A stretch of DNA of 64,000 nt from Pollutimonas sp036675275 (GTDB taxonomy: Bacteria; Pseudomonadota; Gammaproteobacteria; Burkholderiales; Burkholderiaceae_B): contig JAKFFG010000005.1 in assembly GCA_036675275.1 (NCBI GenBank), positions 372,001-436,000 of the forward strand, given 5' to 3'. Positions 36,646 through 45,258 of the stretch are shown one piece after another (positions within the stretch are counted from its first letter, which is position 1; every line of letters begins with the position of its first letter). The position numbers and the translations under genes are program-made. The notes under the pieces are model-generated. The model saw only the letters and a list, made by a program, of their open reading frames with translations. It was not told the DNA's origin and did no database searches.

Positions 36646-38613
36646 ATGGTAAGCGTGCACAGTCATGGCGCCCGCGTACGCGAGGTAGTCCAATCATCGG
36701 CAGCCCCCTATTCGCGCGTACCGGCTCATATTACTGAGTCCTGGATCCGGTGTGTCAGCGAATACCAACTCGATCCCACAACTCCTCGTGAACTCTATGT
36801 TGTCGAAAATCAGGAATTGCTGGAGCGGCAAGAGATTGTCGCGCCCGTAATGCGGGCAGCCAAAAGCGAAATGACCGTCTTGTTCCAGCAAATCGCCAAG
36901 TCCGACTACGCCATTATGCTGACGGATACCGAAGGCGTGCTATTGAACTTCTTCGGCGATCCCGGTTTTACGCATGCAGCATCAAAATCGGGGCTTATGC
37001 CGGGCGCCGTCTGGTCCGAACGCTTCCAGGGCACCAACGGCATGGGCACATGCCTTGCAGAACAACGCCCAATGATGATCCACCAAGACGATCACTTCCT
37101 GTTCCGCAACACCGGACTGACCTGTGCAGCCGCACCCATCTTTGACTGGCGTGGACAGATTCTGGCTGTGCTGGACGCCTCCGGCGAAACCCACAGGGTT
37201 CCCGGCCATGTATTGGATCTGGTCAACATGACGGTCCAGGAAATCGAAAACAAAATATTCGTCAACGAATTCTCCGGCCGCCAGCTGTTCACATTCCACA
37301 GCCGTCCAGAGTTCGTCGGCACCTTGAACAAAGGCATTATTGCGCTCGACCCCGACAGCTGTGTGCTTGCCGCCAGCCGCAACGCCCTGGCGCAACTGGG
37401 CGTCACATCGGACGAAATCATCGGCCAACCCCTTGACGCTTTTTTTAACGTATCGTTCAAGTCGCTGCTGCGTCAGAGTCAAAAGCATGGGCCTGCGCCA
37501 TTTATCGTATTCGACGCCCGCCATGGACGCCGTTTTTTCGCGACAGCGCTTACCGGACAAGCCGATAACAGATCCCCGTTACAGGTTTTCGCCACGCAAG
37601 TGGCAGCGCCGGCGCTCGGCAACCTGCCGGCATCCGGCCGACGATGGCCGCTGGACGAACTGCAGCGCAGCCACGACGCACAGATGGAACACAACATTCA
37701 GACCGCCATGCGCGTCTTCGATCGTGATGTCGCCATTTTGCTTTGCGGCGAAACCGGAACGGGCAAAGAGCTGTTTGCAAAAGCCATACACTTGTCCAGC
37801 AATAGGGCCGATCAACCCTACGTGGCCATCAACTGTGCCTCCATCCCTGAACAACTGATAGAAAGCGAGTTGTTCGGATACAAATCCGGCGCCTTTACCG
37901 GGGCGAGCAAAGAAGGTCAGGTCGGCAAAATCTTCCAGGCCAATGGCGGTACATTATTTCTTGATGAAATAGGCGATATGCCGCTGGCGCTGCAAACGCG
38001 GTTGCTTCGAGTGCTGGAGGAACGCGAAATTGCTCCGCTGGGCGGAAAGGCTCCGGCCAAGCTGGATATCCGGCTGATCAGTGCGACGCACTGCGACCTG
38101 CCAGAAAAAATTGCCGGCAATCTGTTCCGCGAAGACCTGTACTATCGCATTCAGGGCGTCACGCTCACGCTGCCTCCGCTACGCGAACGGTCGGACCGCA
38201 AAGAATTGATCCAGTTCGTGCTGGACCAGGAATCGCCCGACGACGACATCGTCACAATAAGCGACGAGCTGATGAACATCCTGGACCGTCACCGGTGGCC
38301 GGGCAACATCAGGCAGTTGCGCAATGTCTTGCGTGTCATGGTTGCACTGCGCGACGGAAATGTGCTGACGCCTGAATGTCTGCCGGCTGATTTCTTTATC
38401 GGGCCCAAGGCGGACCCAGCGGCCGCTGCGCCGATAACTTCAAGTCTTCTGAACCCACTGGAACTCGCCGAGCGCGAAGCATTGATTCAGGAACTGCGGA
38501 TTTCGCACTGGAACCTGAGCAAACTGGCACGACAACTGAAAGTAAGCCGCAACACGCTTTACAGGAAGCTTGAACGGCTGGACATCAATGTTGCTTCCCG
38601 CGAGGCGTGCTGA
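36646..38613 (+). CDS. Sigma-54-dependent transcriptional activator (AcoR-type)
   Basis: A 655-residue regulator. The N-terminal 320 residues are a GAF/PAS-like sensor (SDYAIMLTDTEGVLLNFFGD; FQGTNGMGTCLAE), as in AcoR activators of alcohol and acetoin catabolism. A central AAA+ domain has Walker A GETGTGKELFAKA, the sigma-54 contact GAFTGA, and Walker B GGTLFLDEIGD. The C-terminus is a Fis-type helix-turn-helix (LSKLARQLKVSRNTLYRKLE). It probably activates genes of the surrounding alcohol-oxidation cluster when alcohol or aldehyde is sensed; the inducer is not visible in sequence. Confidence 0.9.
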   Translation: MVSVHSHGARVREVVQSSAAPYSRVPAHITESWIRCVSEYQLDPTTPRELYVVENQELLERQEIVAPVMRAAKSEMTVLFQQIAKSDYAIMLTDTEGVLLNFFGDPGFTHAASKSGLMPGAVWSERFQGTNGMGTCLAEQRPMMIHQDDHFLFRNTGLTCAAAPIFDWRGQILAVLDASGETHRVPGHVLDLVNMTVQEIENKIFVNEFSGRQLFTFHSRPEFVGTLNKGIIALDPDSCVLAASRNALAQLGVTSDEIIGQPLDAFFNVSFKSLLRQSQKHGPAPFIVFDARHGRRFFATALTGQADNRSPLQVFATQVAAPALGNLPASGRRWPLDELQRSHDAQMEHNIQTAMRVFDRDVAILLCGETGTGKELFAKAIHLSSNRADQPYVAINCASIPEQLIESELFGYKSGAFTGASKEGQVGKIFQANGGTLFLDEIGDMPLALQTRLLRVLEEREIAPLGGKAPAKLDIRLISATHCDLPEKIAGNLFREDLYYRIQGVTLTLPPLRERSDRKELIQFVLDQESPDDDIVTISDELMNILDRHRWPGNIRQLRNVLRVMVALRDGNVLTPECLPADFFIGPKADPAAAAPITSSLLNPLELAEREALIQELRISHWNLSKLARQLKVSRNTLYRKLERLDINVASREAC

Positions 38614-38658
38614 AGGCCCATATAGCAAGGACAAGCAAAAGGACTTCCGGAACAATGG

Positions 38659-38704
38659 ACTACACCCCAAAGGTTGGATGCCGATGCAACCTTCGGGGTG
38701 TAGT
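38659..38704 (+). terminator. Long hairpin between convergent genes
   Basis: Two 18-nt arms, ACTACACCCCAAAGGTTG and CAACCTTCGGGGTGTAGT, pair with one mismatch around a 10-base loop. It sits between the regulator stop and the end of the oppositely oriented beta-propeller gene. There is no run of T after either arm, so it is either a terminator of weak type or an RNA-stabilising element serving both messages. Confidence 0.5.
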
Positions 38705-38751
38705 TCATGGCCGAAGCGACACCTGGGCCATGTATTTGTCTTGATCGTCCT

Positions 38752-39696
38752 TTACCTGATGACCACGCCCCACGGGCGTACGCCGACAGTGATGTCTTTC
38801 AGTTTGACGTTTTTCTCGGTATCGATCACCGACACGCTGTCGGATCGGCCATTTGCAACGTACAGCTTCTTCCCGTCGGGGGTGATGGCCATATTCCATG
38901 GGCGCTTCCCAACCGGGACCGTCTCGATGATTTTGTTGCTTGCGGTGTCGATTACCGACACAGTCCCATCGCCGCCGTTGGATATATAGACGCGTTTACC
39001 ATCCGGATGCACCGTAACGCCATTGGCGCGTGTTCCGCCTTTCAGATGGGTAAGCACCTTATGGCTGGCCATGTCGATGACATAGATCTCGTTGCTGTTT
39101 TCGGCAGCTACATAGGCGCGGCTACCGTCCGGAAGAAAGCCGATACCACGTGGCCGGTCGCCAATCTTCAACTGCGCGACCTGTTTGCGTGTCGTGAAAT
39201 CGATGATATCAAGCGCGCCTCCATCTTCGGCGCTCACAAGCATTGTTTTACCGTCGGGGCTGAAGACCGCATGCTCGGGATTTTCACCCTGAACCTTGAT
39301 ATTCGAGACCAGCTTGTTGCTTTGAGTATCGATAATTGCCACTTCATCGTTCTCTTCGACCGCAGCGGCAATCCAGCGGCCATCGGGGGATACATAGACA
39401 CCTTCCGGGGACTTGCCCAGATCGACGGCGGGACCGAGCTTGCGCGTTTTCGGATCGATCAGTTGCACACTGTTATTGGGCTGGTCGCTGACATATAGCC
39501 AATCGCCACTAAAGGCCAGCCCCCGCGGTTTCTTTCCGGCCGGCATATCGCCCACCACCGTATCGGTGGCCGTATCGATGATCGAAATCGTGCCCGACCC
39601 CTCATTGGGAACGTAGGCAAATGGCTCTGCCAGAGCCAGCGCTGAAAACGACATCAATCCTATTGCGGCAAGATGCTGGAAGTGTGGGCGTCTCAT
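38752..39696 (-). CDS. PQQ-associated YVTN beta-propeller protein
   Basis: A secreted 314-residue protein (signal ending ALALA near 23) made of seven repeats of the YVTN type: AYVPNEGSGTISIIDTATD, LYVSDQPNNSVQLIDPKT, VYISNGGDGTVSVIDTASN, LYVANGRSDSVSVIDTEKN and others. Proteins of this shape are recorded as PQQ-dependent catabolism-associated beta-propellers. The location between the regulator and a cytochrome b561 gene, close to pqq, fits. The role is unknown; scaffolding of the dehydrogenase complex is one possibility. Confidence 0.88.
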   Translation of the reverse strand: MRRPHFQHLAAIGLMSFSALALAEPFAYVPNEGSGTISIIDTATDTVVGDMPAGKKPRGLAFSGDWLYVSDQPNNSVQLIDPKTRKLGPAVDLGKSPEGVYVSPDGRWIAAAVEENDEVAIIDTQSNKLVSNIKVQGENPEHAVFSPDGKTMLVSAEDGGALDIIDFTTRKQVAQLKIGDRPRGIGFLPDGSRAYVAAENSNEIYVIDMASHKVLTHLKGGTRANGVTVHPDGKRVYISNGGDGTVSVIDTASNKIIETVPVGKRPWNMAITPDGKKLYVANGRSDSVSVIDTEKNVKLKDITVGVRPWGVVIR

Positions 39697-39731
39697 CAGT
39701 TTGTCTCCAATTCATTTTTAGAAATGCGCTA

Positions 39732-40277
39732 TTACCGTTCCGGCGAACAGCGCGGCAACATTCGCGAAAAGACCCGATCGCGATCGATAAACAAGTGCTT
39801 CAACCCCGCAAGCACGTGCACAACAACCAGCACAAGCAACAACCAGGAAGCCACCTTATGGGTCTGATTGAAAATCGCATAGATGAATTTGTCTTCGAAG
39901 CCCCATGGAGGGAACGTGATCACGTTAAAAAACTTGACGCCCCACTTGCTGTAGTTGGACGCGATATAGCCCGACAAGGGCATGACGATCATGAGGACAT
40001 AAAGCAGGATATGAGTTGCCGAGGCGACACGCTGCTGGAAATGCGGAATGGTGTCCGGTAGCGGCGGAGGCTTGTGTGTAAGCCTCCAGGCCAGGCGAAA
40101 GAGTATAAGCAGTCCGATGAGAATGCCGATGCTTTTATGCAGATTGACGAAATAGCTGCGCTCGGGTACGCCCCGTGGGATTTCTTCGAGGTACCATCCG
40201 AACGCGAACTGACAAATCAACAAAGCCGCAATAACCCAATGCAATAATATTGCGGTACGCGTGTACTGTTGAACCAT
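39732..40277 (-). CDS. Cytochrome b561-family membrane protein
   Basis: A 181-residue inner-membrane protein with four helices and the expected haem-ligand histidines (ILLHWVIAALL, NLHKSIGILIGLL, ATHILLYVLMI, VVHVLAGLKHL). Such proteins move electrons between the quinone pool and periplasmic partners. The ATG at 40277 has GGGGGA upstream; a GTG at 40280 is also in frame. It lies 35 nt before the beta-propeller gene on the same strand, within the quinoprotein cluster. Confidence 0.9.
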   Translation of the reverse strand: MVQQYTRTAILLHWVIAALLICQFAFGWYLEEIPRGVPERSYFVNLHKSIGILIGLLILFRLAWRLTHKPPPLPDTIPHFQQRVASATHILLYVLMIVMPLSGYIASNYSKWGVKFFNVITFPPWGFEDKFIYAIFNQTHKVASWLLLVLVVVHVLAGLKHLFIDRDRVFSRMLPRCSPER

Positions 40278-40326
40278 CACACCATCCCCCTTTGTTGCCT
40301 GATTGCTTTTTTAGTTGTGCCATGTA

Positions 40327-41247
40327 CTATGCGTGCTCCTGGTCTTTGATTGCCAGGCGTAAAGCCTCGTGAATCAGCGGGTCTGCGGGGGTATGGGTTC
40401 CCCTGTCGATCCACCTGACGTCAGCCTGCGGCAAGGCCTGCATCAGGCGAACCACATTGTCAGGTGGGCAAATCCAATCATGGGTGCCGTGCACAAAAAC
40501 GGGGCCAACCACTATGCGTTGCGCTGCACGAAAAATTTCTTGCTCGGTGACGAAGCAAGCTTTCGAAAGATAGTGAGACTGCACCCGATACTTCTCCAAC
40601 CGCCCTGCTTGCCGTGGCCCTTGCGAATGTACTTGCCCTCCCAGCATGGCGGCCATGACTGCATGCTCGTAACGCTCCCAACGTGCCGCGGTATCAGCCG
40701 CTATGACAGGTGTTCCAGAAAGCAAGCGATGACTCAATGTCGGTAGAACCGCCATGCTTTCGGCAATACTCATGCTCGCAGTCAGATCACTCCATGCCAT
40801 CGGCACCAATGCCTTCAACTCTTGGAAAAACCAGTTGAGCTGCTCTTCCCCGGGCAAGAAAACGCCGCGCAAGACCATGCCATGCACTGAAGCAGGATAC
40901 GTGCCAGCATAGACCAGCCCCAGCATTGCGCCCCATGACCCGCCCACCACCAGCCAGGTCGAAATTCCCAGATGGCGCCGCAGTCGGTCAATATCTTCGA
41001 CCAGATCCTGCGTCGTATTAGAAGCAAGGCCTCCTTTCGGCGTGCTGCGGCCGCAGCCCCGCTGGTCAAACAGCACCACCCGGTGCCTGGACAAGTCGAA
41101 CCATTCCAACATTGCACTATTGCACGAGCTCCCCGGGCCGCCATGCAAGACTACCGAGGCCGCCGCTTTCGGGTTTCCGAACTGGGCGTAATACAGCTGA
41201 TGGCCGTTTCCAACATCCAGCATGCCTTCCGCAAACGGAACAATCAT
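40327..41247 (-). CDS. Alpha/beta hydrolase of the prolyl-aminopeptidase type
   Basis: A 306-residue cytoplasmic protein with the prolyl iminopeptidase layout: oxyanion HGGPGSS, the FDQRGCGRS strand and nucleophile elbow GGSWG with Ser104; a late GTHDWICPPDN holds the acid and the final His is in GTHTP. Prolyl iminopeptidases remove N-terminal proline from peptides. It is divergent from pqqA, whose precursor peptide must be trimmed; no pqqF or pqqG protease gene is in view, so a role in PQQ maturation is an attractive guess. An ordinary peptidase is equally possible. Confidence 0.85.
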   Translation of the reverse strand: MIVPFAEGMLDVGNGHQLYYAQFGNPKAAASVVLHGGPGSSCNSAMLEWFDLSRHRVVLFDQRGCGRSTPKGGLASNTTQDLVEDIDRLRRHLGISTWLVVGGSWGAMLGLVYAGTYPASVHGMVLRGVFLPGEEQLNWFFQELKALVPMAWSDLTASMSIAESMAVLPTLSHRLLSGTPVIAADTAARWERYEHAVMAAMLGGQVHSQGPRQAGRLEKYRVQSHYLSKACFVTEQEIFRAAQRIVVGPVFVHGTHDWICPPDNVVRLMQALPQADVRWIDRGTHTPADPLIHEALRLAIKDQEHA

Positions 41248-41401
41248 GCATTCCCTCTCTCTCGTTATATTTGTTCAGGCTTGTGTCAGCGTTGACACAC
41301 ATGCTCCGTTTGTGAAACAAGCTGCTACGGCGACTAACTTTCGACATTGTGCCGCTAAAAGCGCTTTTTTAACGATAACCCTTTTTGCTTATCACCATTG
41401 C

Positions 41402-41429
41402 TTGACAAAGGAAGGCTGCGTGATATTAT
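41402..41429 (+). promoter_or_regulatory. Likely sigma-70 promoter of pqqA
   Basis: TTGACA at 41402 and TATTAT at 41424, separated by 16 bases, a near-consensus pair. Transcription would start near 41436, giving a leader of about 85 nt before pqqA. Confidence 0.65.
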
Positions 41430-41521
41430 CAAATTGACTGCAGCGATTACAGCGGGACAGCAATAGTTAACGCAGTCGTCGACCTTTAGAAAAGTCACAC
41501 AAACTTTGGACAGGAGCTGCC

Positions 41522-41596
41522 ATGAAATGGAGTAAACCCGAGTTTTCCGACCTGCGTTTTGGCTTTGAAATCACCATGTACATTGCCAATCGTTGA
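41522..41596 (+). CDS. pqqA: PQQ precursor peptide PqqA
   Basis: A 24-residue peptide beginning MKWSKPEFSDLRFG and ending FEITMYIANR. Glu16 and Tyr20, spaced E-x3-Y, are the residues that PqqE joins to build the PQQ skeleton. An AGGAG ribosome site lies about 7 bases before the ATG at 41522. It is the first gene of pqqABCDE and is too short for most gene finders. Confidence 0.96.
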   Translation: MKWSKPEFSDLRFGFEITMYIANR

Positions 41597-41617
41597 TACG
41601 ATCTTAATATCGCGAAC

Positions 41618-41654
41618 AGCGCGGCGCTAGTAAAAACCAGCGCCGCGCTTTTTT
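41618..41654 (+). terminator. Attenuator/terminator between pqqA and pqqB
   Basis: Perfect 11-bp arms AGCGCGGCGCT and AGCGCCGCGCT around a 10-base loop, followed by six T. It should stop part of the transcripts after pqqA, so the peptide message exceeds that of the enzymes, an arrangement known for other pqq operons. Confidence 0.85.
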
Positions 41655-41666
41655 GTCGGACGCATT

Positions 41667-42587
41667 ATGAAAGTCATTGTTCTAGGTTCTGCCGCCGGCG
41701 GCGGATTTCCCCAGTGGAACTGCAACTGTCCCAACTGCGACGGCATACGCAAAGGAACCATCCAGGCCAAAGCCCGCACCCAATCGTCCATTGCCGTTTC
41801 CGACAACGGCACAGACTGGGTACTGATCAATGCATCGCCAGACATACTGGCTCAAATCCGCGCCACACCAGCGTTGCAACCCGCTCGCACCATACGCGAC
41901 ACGGGAATAGTCGCCGTCATGCTCATGGACGCGCAAATCGACCACGTCACCGGCCTGCTCATGCTGCGCGAAGGAAAGCCCATTCCTCTGTACTGCACCG
42001 CGTCCGTGTGGGAAGACCTCTCCACGGGGTTGCCGCTATCCAATGTCCTGTCCCACTATTGCGGCGTCAACCGGCAGGCGCTGCTGGCCGATACCGGCCA
42101 AATACAGCCAATCCAGGTGCCCGGCATCGCCAACATCAGCTTCACAGCCCTGGCGCTCAAAAGCAAGGCACCACCCTATTCACCCCACCGAAATGCACCC
42201 GAGCCTGGCGACAACGTGGGGCTGCTCATCGAAAACACGGTAAACGGCAAGAAACTCTTTTATGCGCCCGGCCTCGGCGAAATCGAACCTCACGTCATGG
42301 ACGCGATGCGCGAGGCAGACTGCGTCATGGTCGACGGCACGCTTTGGACCGGCGACGAAATGATACGCCTCGGCCTGTCGAAGAAAACGTCCGCCGACAT
42401 GGGCCATTTGCCGCAATCCGGTCCCGGCGGCATGATTGAAATACTTGATGCGCTGGGATCACAGCGCAAGATACTTATTCACATCAACAACAGCAACCCG
42501 ATACTCAATGAAAAATCAGACGAAGCAGCCATGCTGAAGCTCCATGAGATCGAGGTCGCATTCGACGGAATGGAGATCAGCTTGTGA
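41667..42587 (+). CDS. pqqB: PQQ biosynthesis protein PqqB
   Basis: A 306-residue metallo-beta-lactamase-fold protein thought to hydroxylate the tyrosine-derived part of the PQQ intermediate. It opens with MKVIVLGSAAGGGFPQWNCNC, the family signature including the zinc-binding CNCPNC cluster, and has MLMDAQIDHVTGLLMLREG. Its stop overlaps the pqqC start by four bases. Confidence 0.97.
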   Translation: MKVIVLGSAAGGGFPQWNCNCPNCDGIRKGTIQAKARTQSSIAVSDNGTDWVLINASPDILAQIRATPALQPARTIRDTGIVAVMLMDAQIDHVTGLLMLREGKPIPLYCTASVWEDLSTGLPLSNVLSHYCGVNRQALLADTGQIQPIQVPGIANISFTALALKSKAPPYSPHRNAPEPGDNVGLLIENTVNGKKLFYAPGLGEIEPHVMDAMREADCVMVDGTLWTGDEMIRLGLSKKTSADMGHLPQSGPGGMIEILDALGSQRKILIHINNSNPILNEKSDEAAMLKLHEIEVAFDGMEISL

Positions 42588-43300
42588 ACGCACCGACGCC
42601 ACTGTATACATCATCAAGTCCCGCCTGGGACCGCACAGAATTTGAAGCGCAGTTGCGCGCCAAAGGTGCTGGCTATCACATCAACCATCCGTTCAATGTC
42701 AAGATGAACAATGGCGAACTGCGACCCGATCAAATACGCGGCTGGGTTGCCAATCGCTTCTATTACCAGATCAGCATTCCGCGCAAGGACGCCGCCATCA
42801 TTGCCAACTGCCCCGACCGCGAGACACGCCGAAAGTGGGTCGAGCGCATATTGGATCACGACGGCTACAACGGAAACGAGGGCGGCATCGAAGCGTGGGC
42901 GCGTCTCGGCGAGGCAGTTGGAATTGCTTCCGCAGACCTATGGTCCTTGAAGCACCTGGCGCCAGGGGTACGCTTCGCCGTGGATGCCTATGTGAATTTC
43001 GCGCGCCAGTCGCCGTGGCAGGAAGCGGTGTGCTCGTCGCTCACAGAAATGTTCGCACCGAAAATCCATAAGGACCGCTTGGCAAACTGGCCCCTGCACT
43101 ATCCCTGGATAAACGCCGATGGCTTGCAGTACTTCCGCAGCCGCGTCTCGCTTGCCGAGCGCGATGTCGAGCACGGACTGCAAGTGACACTGAATCATTT
43201 CACCACCCGTGAACAGCAAGATCGGGCACTGGAAATCCTGCAGTTCAAGCTTGATGTACTGTGGTCCATGATGGACGCAATCGAGAAAGCCAACCCCTGA
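42584..43300 (+). CDS. pqqC: Pyrroloquinoline-quinone synthase PqqC
   Basis: A 238-residue cofactor-free oxidase that closes the ring and performs the last oxidation to PQQ. The start is a GTG overlapping pqqB. Family segments include HPFNVKMNNGELRPDQIRGW, NRFYYQISIPRKDAAI and the His-containing RILDHDGYNGNEGGIEAW. All-helical pattern and length are normal. Confidence 0.97.
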   Translation: MNAPTPLYTSSSPAWDRTEFEAQLRAKGAGYHINHPFNVKMNNGELRPDQIRGWVANRFYYQISIPRKDAAIIANCPDRETRRKWVERILDHDGYNGNEGGIEAWARLGEAVGIASADLWSLKHLAPGVRFAVDAYVNFARQSPWQEAVCSSLTEMFAPKIHKDRLANWPLHYPWINADGLQYFRSRVSLAERDVEHGLQVTLNHFTTREQQDRALEILQFKLDVLWSMMDAIEKANP

Positions 43301-43315
43301 GGCGGCTATTGAATC

Positions 43316-43579
43316 ATGACTGAACTTCCTGAAAAACCCGCACTGTCCAAATTGTTTCGGCTTCAATGGGAGGAAGCGCAAGATAATTATGTACTTCTGT
43401 ATCCTGAAGGCATGGTCAAGCTCAATACCAGCGCCGCCGAGATCCTGAAGCGATGTGATGGCCAGCACGATATCGCCGCCATCGTCGACGATCTCGAGAC
43501 CACATTTTCCACGACGGGCTTGCAAGCAGACGTCGAAGATTTCATGCGTACCGCCCAAGAGCGTGGGTGGATACGCTAA
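43316..43579 (+). CDS. pqqD: PQQ peptide chaperone PqqD
   Basis: An 87-residue RiPP-recognition-element protein that binds PqqA and delivers it to PqqE. RLQWEEAQDNYVLLYPEGMVKLNTSAAEIL is the winged-helix recognition domain with the expected strand pattern. It is a separate gene here, not fused to pqqC or pqqE. Confidence 0.96.
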   Translation: MTELPEKPALSKLFRLQWEEAQDNYVLLYPEGMVKLNTSAAEILKRCDGQHDIAAIVDDLETTFSTTGLQADVEDFMRTAQERGWIR

Positions 43580-43591
43580 GGTGTCGCCGAC

Positions 43592-44758
43592 ATGAACGCC
43601 AATACTGCTCCCAGACCGGTTACGCCGCCTCTTTGGCTGCTGGCCGAGCTCACCTACAAATGCCCTTTGCATTGCGTGTTCTGCTATAACCCGTTGAACT
43701 ATGCGCAAAACGCCCACGAGCTCACCACCGCGCAATGGGTCGACGTAATGCAGCAGGCGCGTAAACTGGGCGCGGCGCAATTGGGTTTTTCAGGGGGCGA
43801 ACCCTTGCAGCGCAATGATCTCGAGGACCTCGTCGAAGAAGGAAGCCGGCTGGGCTATTACACCAATCTGATTACCTCGGGCATAGGCCTTAGCGAGCCC
43901 CGCATTGCCCGCATGAAAGCAGCTGGGCTGGATCACATCCAGCTTTCGTTCCAGGACTCTACCAAAGAGATGAACGACTTCCTGTCCAGCACCAAGACCT
44001 TCGATTTGAAGATGCGCGTGGCCAAGCTGATCAAACAGTATGACTACCCCATGGTGCTGAACGTGGTACTGCATCGCCATAATCTGGACCATGTCGGCCG
44101 GATCATCCAGATGGCCGACGACATGGGTGTCGAATATCTGGAATTGGCCAACACCCAGTACTATGGCTGGGGGCTGGTCAATCGCGCCCAGCTTCTCCCC
44201 GACCGGGAACAGCTTGTCCGTGCAGAAGCCGTTGTGAATGAATATCGCGAGAAATTCGGACACAAAATGCGTATTTTCTTCGTGGTGCCCGACTACTTCG
44301 AGACGCGGCCGAAGGCCTGTATGAATGGCTGGGCCTCCGTATTCCTGGGTGTTGCACCCGACGGCTCCGCGCTGCCCTGCCATGCGGCCAAGTCACTGCC
44401 CGGCATCGAGTTCCCCAATGTCACCGAGCATAGCCTGCACCACATATGGTACGACAGCGAAGCGTTCAACAAGTACCGTGGCGACGCATGGATGAAAGAA
44501 CCCTGCAGGTCGTGCCCGGAAAAGGACAAGGACTTCGGGGGGTGCCGCTGCCAGGCCCTGGCCCTGACCGGCGACGCTAGCAACGCCGACCCGGTCTGCG
44601 ACAAGTCACCCTTTCACCAGACCTTGCAGGACATCGTAGCCGATGCGCAAAAAATAAAGCCGCCCGCAGCGGGCGAAAAACCTATTATCTTTCGCACCGA
44701 CGCGAACTCGCGATCGTTGGCTGGCCTCCCGGCAAAAGCTGATGAGACAGGACGATAG
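43592..44758 (+). CDS. pqqE: Radical-SAM enzyme PqqE
   Basis: A 388-residue enzyme that forms the Glu-Tyr carbon-carbon bond in PqqA. The radical-SAM cluster motif CPLHCVFC is near residue 29; LGFSGGEPLQRNDL binds SAM; the C-terminal SPASM domain has the cysteines of CMNGWASVFLG, CHAAKSLPG, CRSCPEKDKDFGGCRC and PVC. It closes the pqq operon. Twelve nt separate it from pqqD. Confidence 0.97.
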   Translation: MNANTAPRPVTPPLWLLAELTYKCPLHCVFCYNPLNYAQNAHELTTAQWVDVMQQARKLGAAQLGFSGGEPLQRNDLEDLVEEGSRLGYYTNLITSGIGLSEPRIARMKAAGLDHIQLSFQDSTKEMNDFLSSTKTFDLKMRVAKLIKQYDYPMVLNVVLHRHNLDHVGRIIQMADDMGVEYLELANTQYYGWGLVNRAQLLPDREQLVRAEAVVNEYREKFGHKMRIFFVVPDYFETRPKACMNGWASVFLGVAPDGSALPCHAAKSLPGIEFPNVTEHSLHHIWYDSEAFNKYRGDAWMKEPCRSCPEKDKDFGGCRCQALALTGDASNADPVCDKSPFHQTLQDIVADAQKIKPPAAGEKPIIFRTDANSRSLAGLPAKADETGR

Positions 44759-44826
44759 ATCCTAGGTATCTTTTATCGTGAGAGCGGCAATTGACGCGGT
44801 CTTTTCGGATTGCGTCGAGCCCAGGC

Positions 44827-45258
44827 TCAACAAGAATCTGCCGGTGTCCATGGGTTAAGAAGCCGGGCACCTGTAGCCTCAAAGTCAGCTATATTTCGCG
44901 TGACTACCGCCATGCCGTGGACAAGAGCCGTAGCCGCTATGAGCGCGTCCCGTTCGGCGCGCGGATCGGGCACATGCAAACGGGCGCATCGCAATGCCAC
45001 CGTGGTATCTACCGGCAATGAGCGCTCGGCAAATTCCGGCAAGACATGATTGTCAAACCAAGTCCGAAGCCTTGCACCTTGAATGGGGTCGCGCCGCTCG
45101 ACCCGCAGAACTCCTATCTCAAGCTCCATGATGGTCACGGCGGAAATGTAAAGACTCGCCGCATCCACGCCGGAAAGCCACGCGATAACGTTAGGATCTG
45201 CTTTCCCATCTCCAGCCTTGCGCAGCTCGGAGAGTACGTTGGTATCAAGAAGGAACAT
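44827..45258 (-). CDS. PIN-domain toxin (VapC-like)
   Basis: A 143-residue ribonuclease-type toxin. Acidic PIN residues are seen in MFLLDTNVLSELRK, TIMELEIGVLR and AERDALIAATA, with a late RNIADFE. Its ATG at 45258 overlaps the stop of the antitoxin gene (ATGA); a GTG at 45261 is also in frame. The gene pair converges with pqqE. VapC toxins cleave RNA; the target cannot be told from sequence. Confidence 0.9.
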   Translation of the reverse strand: MFLLDTNVLSELRKAGDGKADPNVIAWLSGVDAASLYISAVTIMELEIGVLRVERRDPIQGARLRTWFDNHVLPEFAERSLPVDTTVALRCARLHVPDPRAERDALIAATALVHGMAVVTRNIADFEATGARLLNPWTPADSC

